A DNA stretch of 64,000 bases from positions 122,386,053 to 122,450,052 of the forward strand of contig OV884056.1 in assembly GCA_930367215.1 (NCBI GenBank). Direction: 5' to 3'. Source of the DNA: Pollenia angustigena (taxonomy: Eukaryota; Arthropoda; Insecta; Diptera; Polleniidae). Positions 55,088-64,000 of this stretch are shown here, one piece after another (the stretch's first letter is position 1; the number at the start of each line of letters is the position of its first letter). Under the pieces are notes generated by a model that searched no databases, was not told the origin of the DNA, and saw nothing but the letters and a program-made list of their open reading frames with translations. The translations under genes and the position numbers were made by a program.

Positions 55088-55333
55088 TTAAAGAATCATA
55101 GTTGATTATCTTAAAAAGAGATGTAAATTTTAGTGCTTTTTGTGAAAAATAACATGTTTAATATGGTGGCAACCACACTCAATTGTAAAATTGTAGTTTT
55201 CCAATCCGATTTTTTTACACTTGGTTAAAGCTTGTTTAAATTGCAACTTTCGGTGGAAAAGTTTTTCCTTGTGTTTGTTGTAACAAAAATTACATTTTTC
55301 CACTTTTCCATTTTTCCAGCAAATAAAAAAACT

Positions 55334-56010
55334 GAAATGAATACCCTTATCAACTTCAAGTATGAGAGCAAATTCAGTGGATGCAAAGCAGATAAGAAAG
55401 GCTAGGTTAATCATTTGGGATGAGACAACAATGGCACCTACCTATGCATTTAATGCTATTGACAAGTTGCATAAAACATTGATGAAAAATAACAAGCCTT
55501 TTGGAGGTAAAGTTGTGCTTCTTGGAGGAGATTTTCGCCAATATTTACCAGTGGTACCACATGCTCACAGGACGGCCATTATCGAATCATGTATTAAGTT
55601 TTCTAATCTTTGGTCCAACTTTAAAATATTACTGCTTAAAGTCAATATTCGTGCAGTGTATAATTTTAAGAGAATGGCTTTTAAAAATGGGGAATGGTGA
55701 ACTCAGTTCGGAATTTGGAGAGGACATTATTGCATTACCAAAACAAATGCTGGCTGAAAACTCAATTTTTAAAAATATCTTCGGTGAATGTTTAAAGCCG
55801 TCTGATGTAGAACAGTATTGTAAATTTGCCATTTTATGCCCTAAGAATGATGAAGTATGCCAAACTAATGAAGAAGTACTAATGGTGTTTCCTTTTCTAA
55901 AAAATAATGATGTAATATATTTATTAGGTTACACGAACCCTTACAAAGTGATACATTTTCCTAAATTACAATGGAACAAAATAATATCTACATTTTACAC
56001 TCAACACTAA
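55334..56010 (+). pseudogene. PIF1-like helicase fragment (Helitron-type), frameshifted
   Basis: The plus strand reads IPLSTSSMRANSVDAKQI then LIIWDETTMAPTYAF (Walker B-like box), PFGGKVVLLGGDFRQYLPVV (a following helicase motif) and a segment to about 55690. After a frameshift it continues GELSSEFGEDIIALP and FAILCPKNDEV in another frame to about 55870. This is the central part of PIF1-type helicases as found in Helitron Rep/helicase proteins. The Walker A region and all Rep motifs are absent, so only a fragment remains and no Helitron ends are seen. A free-standing PIF1 paralogue is less likely given the decay. Confidence 0.75.
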
Positions 56011-56278
56011 TGTGTATTCAGTGTGTTAAATATTGAATGCAAAGTTTGTACTAAAAGCGATATTCAACACGCTTGTAACAATTTTCAACATTAAATTTTC
56101 TTACAATTCCAATAAGCGTTAACAGCACTGATTTTCAATAATTAATATCAGATGTTGTTAAAAATTTTGTGACTAAAAAAATATACTTAATTATTAAATA
56201 AAAGTAAAACAAACGAAAAACAAAAAGTTTTTATATCCATCACAATATACACTAAAAATAGCAATATAACATAGCGTT

Positions 56279-56433
56279 TACATTTGCCAGTACTGGCAAG
56301 ACAGTAGCAATTCATTCAAACTTTTTCACTAATACATAAACACTTTTACAGCTATTTTGTTTTTGCATTGTTTTGCCAACTAATATGTATATGCTCACTG
56401 TCTTGCCAGTACTGGCAAATGTAAACGCTGTGT
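56279..56433. mobile_element. 155-bp MITE, copy 2 (family of 17163-17327)
   Basis: It starts ACATAGCGTTTACATTTG and ends CAAATGTAAACGCTGTGT, with the same palindromic TTGCCAGTACTGGCAA arms and a nearly identical centre to the copy at 17163. TA precedes it; the right flank is AA. Confidence 0.85.
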
Positions 56434-56603
56434 AACACAAATTGTCCGCAAACACAAGAAAAAAAATACTTGCTTGCATAAAAAAGTACTTTACGCAGAT
56501 GCAAAAAAGGGTATTATCTCACACTCAGTTATAACTGCGGGTAAGAAATGGAACAAATTTGCCAGTTATTGTTGCAACATGTTTAGAAAGAGCCAGTTTA
56601 CAT

Positions 56604-58037
56604 CACTGTTGCCAATTTAGAGATTTTCCCGCTATATCTAGCGTTTTTGAAATGTCAATCGCGGGAAAAAATACGTTTTAGCGGTAAGCGGGAAATCTAG
56701 CGATTTTCAAAGAGCTCTCAGCGGCTCATTTTCGCTACAAAAACCTTTCTCAAATTAAAAATTTACAGATTTTTTACTTTTTCTTTTTGTTTTTCTGGCT
56801 AAAAACTTCTGGTTTATGTTCACGGTTTTAATTACTTTTATACAGGGGTGTTCTTGAAATCGAAAACGCAAAACGCATGAATTTAAAACGTCGTTTTTTA
56901 ATAAGATTTCTGTGATAAATGAATTTTATGACAAATATTTTACAAATATTTCTCTATTAAACAGAATTTCATAACAAAAATTATAAAAATTTGATTAAGT
57001 GTATTAAAAATAACTACCAAATTCTTGCATTTTGCGTTTTTGATTTCCAGAACACCCCTGATAGTTTTAGTGAACTGAAGATTGTATATGACATTTTTTT
57101 TTTTTCGATTTTTAGTTAGTATTTCGTTAATTCTGTATGAATTCACCTAAGCAGTTTGGGATTGCAGTCCAGCACAATCGGTTCAGTAGGAAAAGTGCTA
57201 TAAATAAAAATGTGGAACAACCACCCTAAAAACTAACATAACTAGTGGCGGAATGCACATATTGATATAAGATTATGCACAAATTCGTTCCAAACGTTCC
57301 AAACGTAACAAATAATGCTATTGTAATTAATTTGGCCCGCCACAGTTTAATATGGCTAGAAATCACGCTGTCAATTTTCGTGATTATCAGTCCATATTTT
57401 ACCATAGGCTCTATATAAAATCTTCTCTTGGAAAACAGAACGTCTAAAGCCCTAAAAAATAATGTTTTTTTTTAAATTTTGGTTTGTCACAGTTTTATAT
57501 GACCGGAACTTACACTGTCAACTATCGTGCAGATCAATCCTTAACTTACCATAGGCCCCATATAAAGCATACTCTCGAAAAAAGCTATAGAACGCGTAGA
57601 ACCGTAAAGCTTTCAATCTATGTTCTATTATAATAACATTTGGTCAGTCAAAGTTTTATAAGACTATAAATTACTTGTTCAAATTTTGTGAAGATCAGCC
57701 CATAATTTACCATATGTCCCATATAAACCCACTTCGGAAATATTCTAACTGTAGGTGGAGGGTATCAAAGATTCCCATAGATGAATATATAACTCTAACT
57801 TATTTTCTTTTAAGAATAAATTGACTAGGGAAGTTGGAAACCATAGTATGTAACGTAATTGAGAATCATATACATTTAAAAAAGCAGCCTATATCTTGAT
57901 TTATATAAAACTTTAAAAAATGTTTAGGTTTTAGCGGTATTTTTAAAAAAATTCCCGCTAAATTAAATATTTAGCGGTTTCTAGCGGTTTTGACGTCCGA
58001 TTTGGCGGGAAATGCTCAAAAAAAGTTGGCAACAGTG
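56604..58037. mobile_element. 1.4-kb hAT-like element with CACTGTTGCCAA ends
   Basis: The perfect 12-bp ends CACTGTTGCCAA and TTGGCAACAGTG are flanked by an exact 8-bp duplication GTTTACAT at 56596-56603 and 58038-58045, inside the left end of the Harbinger element. Subterminal TTTCCCGC and TAGCGG motifs occur near both ends. It is non-coding, with a small MITE at 56843-57060. Confidence 0.9.
56843..57060. mobile_element. CAGGGGTGT-ended MITE, copy 1
   Basis: CAGGGGTGTTCTTGAAATCG at the left pairs with CAGGGGTGTTCTGGAAATCA (reverse complement of the right end). The interior TTTCTCTATTAAACAGAATT is shared with copy 2 at 58838-59045. The ends suggest a hAT-driven family, but a target duplication is not clear. 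Confidence 0.75.
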
Positions 58038-58298
58038 GTTTACATGGAGGGTCATGTCGCTGCGACACTGCCTGCGTTCTCTTTTGGTGTCCCTTCTTAA
58101 ATCTGCTTGCGTTTACATGAAGGGATTTTGTTGCAGCAACAAAGCGACTTTTTGACGTTCAATTGACTAATTCTTTTTATCCCTTCATTCGTATAAAAAG
58201 TTGCCATATGCTAACTAATTGCTCATTTGTCAAAAGAAGCAGTGGCAACATAATACAACTATTAATACAGACAAAACTAAACAAATTTTAAAAACATA

Positions 58299-58815
58299 GT
58301 GGCTGATCTTTCTAAAGAAGAAATTATTGAAGAGATTGTTGACTTAACTGAAATGGCTGTTGAAGTGTTAGATCTAGATGATGCTGAAAATATAAAAATA
58401 ATTTTAAATTTACTAGATTGCTATGAAAATGCAAATAATTTACCGAATAAAAAAAGACGAAAAGTGTGGGTAAAACCATGGAGGATAGAGCGGCAGATAC
58501 GGGGCTCATTTTTATTTCTAATGAATGAGCTTTCATTGGATGTTTCATAATTTTTTAATTATATTAGAATGACTGAAGAAACCTTTAAATTCATTCTAGG
58601 AAAAATAGAAAAGGACATAAAAAAAAGACACAATATGTAGGAATTCGATGTCGCCAGCAGAAAAATTAGCTGCCACACTTCGTTACCTAGCTACTGGAGA
58701 ATCCTATAGATCTATTAATTACCAAACACGATTGTCAACTTCGCTTCTTTGTGCTGCCATTCCAGCAGTATGTGAGGCTATATGGAAAAATTTGAAAGAC
58801 GAATATTTGAAGGTT
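58299..58815 (+). pseudogene. Harbinger DDE transposase, first exon (broken)
   Basis: The frame begins near 58299 (ADLSKEEIIEEIVDL) without a proper ATG and continues KKRRKVWVKPW. It has an in-frame TAA at 58548-58550, resumes as YIRMTEETFKFILGKIEKD, hits TAG near 58637, and shifts frame into MSPAEKLAATLRYLATGESY, STSLLCAAIPAVCEAIW and KDEYLK. This is the N-terminal half of a DDE_Tnp_4 transposase before the catalytic DDE core. A GTTTGT donor follows KDEYLK at 58816, and the next exon is recognisable at 60013. Inactive. Confidence 0.8.
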
Positions 58816-58837
58816 TGTTATTTGGAACTTACATAAT

Positions 58838-59045
58838 CAGGGGTGTGCTGGAAATCGAAAACGTAAAACGCAAGAACTTTAAGAGTCGTTTTGAATAAGA
58901 TTTCTGTAATAAAAGAATTTTATGACAAATATTTCTCTATTAAACAGAATTTTAAAACAAGAATTATAAAAATTAGATTAAAAGTGTATTAAAAAGAGCT
59001 TCCAAGTTCTTGCGTTTTACGTTTGCGATTTCCAGCACACCCCTG
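58838..59045. mobile_element. CAGGGGTGT-ended MITE, copy 2
   Basis: CAGGGGTGTGCTGGAAATCG ends in inverted orientation. The interior is similar to 56843-57060. It sits in the intron-like space of the Harbinger transposase. Confidence 0.75.
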
Positions 59046-59574
59046 AATATATATAAATACGAATACAGTGAAACCCGGTTATAAAGAAATCTCTTGTGTT
59101 CGATATTTTTTATTTTTCCCAGTCATTCTAATATAAATCAGGGGTCGTAACAACTATGACATTTATTATAAAAATCAAAAGATAATTGTTATTTTCTGGT
59201 TTTTTTTTGCCAAAAATAATTGTTTTTTGAATTTTTTTTTTTTTTTTGTCAAAAATAATTGCAATTTTTTGATTTGATTTTTATTGTTTTTTATCTTGTT
59301 GCTGCTTCTTTTCCTTTTAAAATTCAAAAATAATAATTATATCAAAATTGAATCGAAACATCAACTATTACAATAATTATTATTTTTACTATGGCGTAAA
59401 AAACTATAAACTTTAAAGAATAAAGGCGAAAGAAAGTTAAATTTTTTTATTTCAAAATTTATAAATATTTGCACATTGTTAGGATAAATTTGTTACATTT
59501 TTGTACTTTATACTTCAGTATTTTTTTATTTCACTATTTGTTTTTTTTTTTAATAAAGAATTGAAGAACAAGAA
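59046..59574. other. AT-rich interior of Harbinger element
   Basis: Non-coding AT-rich sequence with T-runs. Nothing else is supportable. Confidence 0.35.
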
Positions 59575-59963
59575 TTAGAAGTCTTCTTCATCTAATATAT
59601 CTTCCAATGCTTTTTGCAAAATATCGGGAGAAGATGCTTTTGAAGTTTTTCTCGATGAATCTGTAACGAACGAGAATGAATTAAGTTAGTAGATATATTA
59701 TGGTATTTGCAGTATATATGTCATACTTGTGCTTAGTTGTTCAGACGATGCAGACGATGTAGTTTTTGAATTTTTTATTGCGGCTTCGCGCAGAACTGTT
59801 TGAAATTTCCAAGCTGTTTCTCGCTGCAAATCTTCATCTGTCAAAGCATTTATTTCAAAAACAACTTGCTTTCCAAGCCAATCATATTTCTTGGTTTCCA
59901 TTAACTTTTTCGCAAGCAATGTTTTAATATTTTCCATGCTCTCATTTAATTTCTCTGTTTTTT
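59575..59963 (-). pseudogene. Harbinger MADF-type protein, exons 2 and 3
   Basis: On the minus strand, exon 2 (59963-59727) follows a TTTATTACAG acceptor and reads KKTEKLNESMENIKTLL, KYDWLGKQVVFEINALTDED and LQRETAWKFQTVLREA. A GTATGAC donor and TTACAG acceptor bound a 66-bp intron. Exon 3 (59660-59575) reads NSSRKTSKASSPDILQKAL and ends DILDEEDF and a stop. This is the C-terminal half of the Myb/MADF partner that Harbinger elements need for transposase nuclear import and DNA binding. The exons themselves are intact, but they are separated from exon 1 by a piece of the transposase gene. Confidence 0.65.
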
Positions 59964-60012
59964 TCTGTAATAAAGAAAAAGTTTTAAAAGATCTCAAAAA
60001 TTTTTAATTGCA

Positions 60013-60097
60013 GTTCCCGACAACAGTAAGCGAATGGGAGACTATAGCTGAAAATTTTGCTATAAAGTGGCAATTTCCTAACTGCTTAGGCGCTTAG
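60013..60097 (+). pseudogene. Harbinger transposase, second exon fragment
   Basis: After an ATTGCAG acceptor the plus strand reads FPTTVSEWETIAENFAIKW and QFPNCLGA, which continues directly from KDEYLK in Harbinger transposases. The sequence stops just before the expected LDGKH motif with the first catalytic Asp and abuts the MADF exon 1 of the opposite strand, so the catalytic core is deleted. Confidence 0.7.
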
Positions 60098-60373
60098 TTT
60101 TGGTTCGTAAACTTCTTCTAAGCCTACCCCACTTCGTTTACTATTATTTATTTCACGCAATTCTCGCAAATACTGCGACCTCAAATTGTGCATTTTCTTT
60201 TTTATTTCATCCACTGTTATATTTTTATTAATTTTTTTTAATTCACTTGTTATCTCCAACAAAGAGTTTGAACGTTTTACTCGGTCTAAATACATTGGAT
60301 GCCGCACATTATAAAGATGTTCATATTCTTCATATTTTGAAATTAATTTTTGTATTAAATCTTTATCCCACAT
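60098..60373 (-). pseudogene. Harbinger MADF-domain protein, exon 1
   Basis: The frame starts with ATG at 60373 (MWDKDLIQKLISKYEEY) and encodes a full MADF-like DNA-binding domain: LYNVRHPMYLDRVKR, EITSELKKIN, EIKKKMHNLRSQYLREL, EEVYEPKL. The usual continuation after EPKL is lost at the junction with transposase sequence at 60097. The start is supported by the match to the domain's beginning. It would bind element ends together with the transposase. Confidence 0.75.
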
Positions 60374-60719
60374 ACTTATTTAGTTTTAATTTGTAACCAA
60401 AACACAATCTTTCATTTGTCTTTACACCTTTTTTGTTTATAATTTATAACTAACAGTTATTTATTTCATGCAATGTTGCCATAAATTATTTCCCAATTTC
60501 TAAATCTCATAAATTATCAATCTGGCACCGTTCATACATAACATGACAAGAATACAAGAGAACGAAAGATGTAAAAAAGAAATGTCAAAATTGTCGCATC
60601 AATTCGCATTACGTGCGACACTTATTACCCCGTACTCTCCACCACAGCCCTCACCATAAAACTCGTGTCGCATGGGGCATTTCGCAGGAGGCATGTCCCT
60701 TCATGTAAACAGGCTCAAA

Positions 60720-60829
60720 GGAAAACGACAACTTCTCACATTTTTGCATATATTTTTAGAATGGAACAAAAACCCGCACGAATGGTAGCATATATGGAAC
60801 ATTATTGTCAGAAAAGAAAACACCATAAG
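60720..60829. other. Short unique spacer (Jockey copy 3 target)
   Basis: About 110 bp between the Harbinger duplication and the LINE 5' end. It may be pre-insertion host sequence. The open frame 60665-60898 crosses three different sequence sources, so it is not a gene. Confidence 0.4.
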
Positions 60830-60865
60830 TCAGTTCGGTTTGTGCTTTGTTGTGATACAGACGTG
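60830..60865 (+). promoter_or_regulatory. Internal LINE promoter: initiator plus DPE
   Basis: TCAGTT with A at 60832 as +1 fits the insect initiator. AGACGTG starts at 60859, exactly +28. No TATA box is present. Confidence 0.75.
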
Positions 60866-61190
60866 TATTTTAGCCCCGCATACGATTTGAACTATTAATT
60901 AATCACATTTGATTTTGTAATATAAGCAGCGAATGGACGCTTAAAAAAAAATAATATACGTATTTTGTTATTTAAATTATTTAACATAATAGTGAACAAT
61001 TTAAAACGATTAAATTAAATAAAATAAAACAGTAAAAATAAATACGTATGTATGAATGTTCATACATGTGTATACATATTCTGAACAAAAACATTAAAAT
61101 TTCTTGTTTTTTTTTGTTGTTGTAAAATACAATAAATAATAAAAATATTAAAGCAAAGCAAAACGGTGAAAAACAAAAACAACTCTTTGC

Positions 61191-62708
61191 ATGAGTACGA
61201 ACAGTGAAACAACACTAAGACAAAATGAAAGAAACGTTTACGTTTTAGTTCAATCAAACGAAAATAATGCGGAAATAAATAAAACTAAACAAAATAATAT
61301 AAACTATTTAACGGCTAAGCCAATTACTAGAACACGTTCCCTATCACCCTCGGTGTTTACAAAAACAGTGGATAGTGACTCATTAAAAAAACTACAACTA
61401 GATTTGGTGACAAGTGTTGCCAGGCCAGCAAGTATTGCCGTGACGTCAAAAACAAATTTAGTGGGAAATGAAACCATGAACTTAAACACAAATGCAATGG
61501 AAAACCCCCTTGTAAAAAGCTGCCAAAAGCCTACAATACAAGTTGGTATGGACAGGTACATAACAGTGCTTAAACGGGGACGCAGCCCTACCTCTGCAGC
61601 AGTTGCTTCGGCCTCAAAAGTACCATCTTTTGATAAAATAAATACACAAAATCGTTTTGCGATTCTGGAGGATGAATCCTCTGAAGCACCAAACGTCATT
61701 AAATCGTCTAAGCCACCCCCGATATACCTTAGAGAGCAAAACTCTAATGAGTTAATAAAAAGTTTAATTTCGGTGATAGGTGAAAATTCCTTTTATGTAG
61801 CTGCAATAAAGCGCGGTATCATTAACGAGACTAAAATACAGGTGAATCACGAGGATGATTTTCGAAAGGTAATTACAGTATTTGAGACTCTGAATAAAAA
61901 CTTTTATACTTATCAACTGAAGAGCAGTAAAGGTCTTCAGGTAGTAATCAAGGGCATTGACTCATGCGTAGACCCAGAAGAGGTTAAAACATTCTTAGAA
62001 GAAAAAGGCTTCAAGGTAAAGCATGTAGTAAATATTAAAAATAGAGAAAAAATTCCCCAACCACTCTTTCGAGTTGAGTTTGAACCCGGCGACGTAAAAC
62101 TTAAAAAAAACGAAACACATCCTATTTACAATTTAAAATATATTCTCTACAGAAGAATAACTATAGAAGAGCCGCACAAAAGAAATGGTCCCGTTCAATG
62201 TTTAAACTGTCAAGAGTACGGTCATACTAAGGCATACTGCTATTTACCCCCTGCCTGCGTAGTATGTGGTGAACTACACGGTACAGTTTCTTGCGATAAG
62301 TCTAAAACCGACCCCAACGTAAAAAAATGTAGCAACTGTGGCGGTAATCACACTGCCAATTATAGAGGATGCCCTGTATATAATATCGTCAAGCAGACGG
62401 TTGGACCAAAAACAAATACCCCTCAAATGCAGGTTGCAAATCAAGTAAACACAAATGCAATTCAAGCCCCCCAGCCTAGTAATAACAGAACCTCTTACGC
62501 TAACGTCCTAAAATCAAACCATCAGCCAATGCAAGGTGCTTCGCCAAGTAATGATGAAACTCCGGTTTCTAATTTAAGTCGCTTAGAAAAAACCATGGAA
62601 ACATTAGTGCAAACGGTAAATAATTTTACGAACACAATGGGTAATATGATGCAGGAAATGCTTAGAATGCAATCGATGTTATTGCAAGCTGTACTTAATA
62701 AACCATGA
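61191..62708 (+). CDS. Jockey ORF1 protein, intact (505 aa)
   Basis: This RNA-binding, Gag-like protein of the LINE would coat the element RNA. Residues 1-130 are polar and Ser/Thr-rich. PPPIYLREQNSNEL (about 175-190) precedes a pre-C2HC domain (about 200-290) with QVVIKGIDSCVDPEEV. Three zinc-binding clusters follow: CLNCQEYGHTKAYC (about 337-350), CVVCGELHGTVSC and CSNCGGNHTANYRGC (to about 393). The tail is Asn/Gln/Met-rich with a likely coiled coil (SRLEKTMETLVQTVNNF). The ATG is the first in frame after the 5' UTR. The stop codon overlaps the ORF2 start (ATGA), which suggests reinitiation of translation. Length and order match Jockey-clade ORF1 proteins. Confidence 0.93.
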   Translation: MSTNSETTLRQNERNVYVLVQSNENNAEINKTKQNNINYLTAKPITRTRSLSPSVFTKTVDSDSLKKLQLDLVTSVARPASIAVTSKTNLVGNETMNLNTNAMENPLVKSCQKPTIQVGMDRYITVLKRGRSPTSAAVASASKVPSFDKINTQNRFAILEDESSEAPNVIKSSKPPPIYLREQNSNELIKSLISVIGENSFYVAAIKRGIINETKIQVNHEDDFRKVITVFETLNKNFYTYQLKSSKGLQVVIKGIDSCVDPEEVKTFLEEKGFKVKHVVNIKNREKIPQPLFRVEFEPGDVKLKKNETHPIYNLKYILYRRITIEEPHKRNGPVQCLNCQEYGHTKAYCYLPPACVVCGELHGTVSCDKSKTDPNVKKCSNCGGNHTANYRGCPVYNIVKQTVGPKTNTPQMQVANQVNTNAIQAPQPSNNRTSYANVLKSNHQPMQGASPSNDETPVSNLSRLEKTMETLVQTVNNFTNTMGNMMQEMLRMQSMLLQAVLNKP

Positions 62709-64000
62709 ACTGTTTAAAAATTTGTTTTTGGAACGCAAACGGCATCCGCCAACATAAAAATGAATTAGAATACTTTCTTAAAAATAAACAAATTGATGTC
62801 ATGATGATTTCTGAAACTCATTTGACCTCAAGAAATACGTTTAAAATAAATGGTTATATACTATATGATACCAAGGACCCTCGAGATAGAGCTTGTGGAG
62901 GTTCTGCCATTTTAATAAAAACCCGAGTGAAACACTACCTAATGTGTGATCATCGTGAAGATTATCTCCAAGCAACGAACATTTGCGTTGAGGAATTAAA
63001 TAGAAACCTAGTAATTTCATCGTTATACTCCCCGCCTAGATTTTCAATATCGGAGGACCAATATTATAAATATTTTAAATCATTAGGACCGTGTTTCCTA
63101 GCCGCTGGCGATTATAACGCTAAACATACCTTCTGGGGGTCGCGACTTATAACACCAAAGGGTCGTGTTTTATTTAACACAATTTCTAAAATGGATTTAA
63201 ATGTGGTAGCGAGCGGACAACCAACATATTGGCCCACTGATCATCAAAAAATTCCAGATGTCATCGATTTCGGCGTGGTTAAAAACATTCCCATAGAAAC
63301 GATTCATGTTGAAGCCTCCCTAGATTTATCTTCCGACCACACACCTACAATTGTTACTATAATGAACCCCAATAGAATTGTACCTCCGACGACAGCTACG
63401 CAAATTAATTGGTTAAAATATAAAAAATATCTCAGTACCCATTGCACAGAAAATATTCCGCTCAGTACACCGGATTATGTAGATCGCTCTATTGACAATT
63501 TTGACAGTTTTCTGAAACTAGCTGTTCAACATTCCAATATTGTCCCCAAAAAAACAAAAACTATTAAAATATATTCCACAGATGTCGAGCATCTTTTGTC
63601 TGAAAAAAGGAGGGCTCGAAGAGATTGGCAATTGCACAGATCCCCTCAACTTAAGAACTTACTTAAAGAGTGTACAAAAAGACTTAGAAAGTTACTGCAG
63701 ACTAAGAAAACGGCTTCTCTGGAAAAATATCTTGAGGAACTTGATGCAACCCCACAATCAAACTACTCATTATGGCGCGCAGCTAGAAATCTCAAAAGGC
63801 CAGTTGTCTCTAAACCACCATTAAGAAACTTAAATGGAAGTTGGGCAAGAAATGATGTTGAAAAAGGAAATCTGTATGTCAATCATTTAAAAAACGTATT
63901 TACCCCAAATATATCTCACGATATTGCGGTCGAGTTACCACCTGTTGCTGCTAGAGCAGCTGTTCCGCTAAGATTTGAGATAAGAGAAATCGAAAAGGCT
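62705..64000 (+). CDS. Jockey ORF2 protein (endonuclease-RT), partial, open to window edge
   Basis: Starting at the ATG that overlaps the ORF1 stop, 432 codons are open to base 64000. The APE-type endonuclease has all expected motifs: FWNANGIRQ (Asn), ISETHLT (catalytic Glu), YSPPRFS, AAGDYNAKHTFWGSR (Asp/Asn), VIDFGVV and LSSDHTPTI (catalytic His). A linker follows with RRARRDWQLHRS and LWRAARNLKR, and the window ends just before the first RT motifs (the equivalent of PGFDKISNKM in copy 2). The RT domain must lie beyond the edge. No stop or frameshift is present, unlike all other copies here. Confidence 0.92.
   Translation, partial: MNCLKICFWNANGIRQHKNELEYFLKNKQIDVMMISETHLTSRNTFKINGYILYDTKDPRDRACGGSAILIKTRVKHYLMCDHREDYLQATNICVEELNRNLVISSLYSPPRFSISEDQYYKYFKSLGPCFLAAGDYNAKHTFWGSRLITPKGRVLFNTISKMDLNVVASGQPTYWPTDHQKIPDVIDFGVVKNIPIETIHVEASLDLSSDHTPTIVTIMNPNRIVPPTTATQINWLKYKKYLSTHCTENIPLSTPDYVDRSIDNFDSFLKLAVQHSNIVPKKTKTIKIYSTDVEHLLSEKRRARRDWQLHRSPQLKNLLKECTKRLRKLLQTKKTASLEKYLEELDATPQSNYSLWRAARNLKRPVVSKPPLRNLNGSWARNDVEKGNLYVNHLKNVFTPNISHDIAVELPPVAARAAVPLRFEIREIEKA

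Larger units (their letters stand above)
56590..60716. mobile_element. PIF/Harbinger element, rearranged, split by a hAT-like insert
   Basis: The ends are GAGCCAGTTTACAT joined to GGAGGGTCATG once the hAT-like insert (56604-58037) is removed, and on the right (reverse complement) GAGCCTGTTTACATGAAGGG. AAA at 56587-56589 and 60717-60719 gives a 3-bp duplication, the Harbinger length. It carries pieces of both Harbinger genes: the DDE transposase (plus strand) and a MADF/Myb-like protein (minus strand). The exons are interleaved in a way that cannot be original. Confidence 0.75.
60831..64000 (+). mobile_element. Jockey family B, copy 3: 5'-complete and open, runs off window
   Basis: The element starts CAGTTCGGTTTGTG at 60831, identical to copy 2. 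It has a 360-bp 5' UTR, an uninterrupted ORF1 (61191-62708) and an ORF2 open from 62705 to the last base. No disabling change is visible in 3.17 kb, in contrast to copies 1 and 2. It is therefore the youngest and possibly a still-mobile member. The upstream target is unique sequence 114 bp from the Harbinger element. The 3' end and target duplication are outside the window. Confidence 0.9.

Noticed and set aside
55130..55414. 94-codon minus-strand frame with Cys/His residues
   Set aside because: It overlaps the start of the PIF1 helicase frame on the other strand; the Cys/His spacing matches no zinc-finger family I know.
58838..59045. Regular intron sequence of the Harbinger transposase
   Set aside because: Inverted CAGGGGTGT ends and a second copy at 56843 show it is a MITE.
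60665..60898. 77-codon frame before Jockey copy 3
   Set aside because: It runs through a Harbinger end, unique spacer and LINE 5' UTR, so it cannot be a conserved gene.

Overview
The window is eukaryotic DNA, AT-rich and packed with transposable elements. I could not identify any single-copy host gene. The mix of elements (Jockey-clade LINEs with insect-type initiator plus DPE promoters, a 412/mdg1-like LTR element primed by tRNA-Arg, BEL/Pao, Penelope, Tc1, hAT, PIF/Harbinger and a Helitron-type helicase) points to an insect, most likely a higher fly. This is inference; the species is not identifiable from the sequence. There are no operons, ribosome binding sites or other bacterial features.

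Layout. 1-3977 (minus): a decayed Jockey-type LINE (family A). 6606-10606: a broken Jockey element (family B, copy 1) split by a degenerate hAT transposon with an 8-bp target duplication. 10607-15440: family B copy 2, carrying a small TAA-flanked MITE. 15618-15753: a Tc1 transposase tail. 16346-16797: a Gag-type zinc-knuckle exon. 17012-28108 (minus): a BEL/Pao element split twice. One insert is a 4.7-kb hAT-like element (8-bp duplication), which itself carries a 2.7-kb array of 470-bp repeats. The other is a Penelope-like element (6-bp duplication). 28140-29038: a Tc1 transposase. 29919-46085: a 412-like LTR element whose middle is filled with other repeats, a second tandem array (38853-40371) and the 3' end of a plus-strand BEL element. 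46185-47425: a hAT-like foldback element. 47426-55333: mostly featureless AT-rich DNA with interspersed repeats. 55334-56010: a PIF1/Helitron helicase fragment. 56590-60716: a rearranged PIF/Harbinger element split by a hAT-like insert. 60831-64000: Jockey family B copy 3, with an intact ORF1 and an ORF2 open to the window edge.

Most striking observation. Both tandem arrays (470-bp and 561-bp units, unrelated in sequence) encode type I hammerhead ribozymes with the conserved core, stem II, a palindromic stem III and a two-part stem I. Both arrays have the same build: head-to-tail units joined to an inverted, truncated copy, bounded by 14-15-bp target duplications. In the 561-bp array the direct repeats start at the predicted ribozyme cleavage site. 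The Penelope-like element in the same window has a degraded hammerhead in its 3' region. Together these look like non-autonomous, retrozyme-like elements, possibly mobilised by Penelope-type reverse transcriptase with a GIY-YIG nuclease. Coding regions are otherwise transposon proteins, nearly all broken by stops, frameshifts or nested insertions. The exceptions are family B copy 3 and possibly the zinc-knuckle exon.
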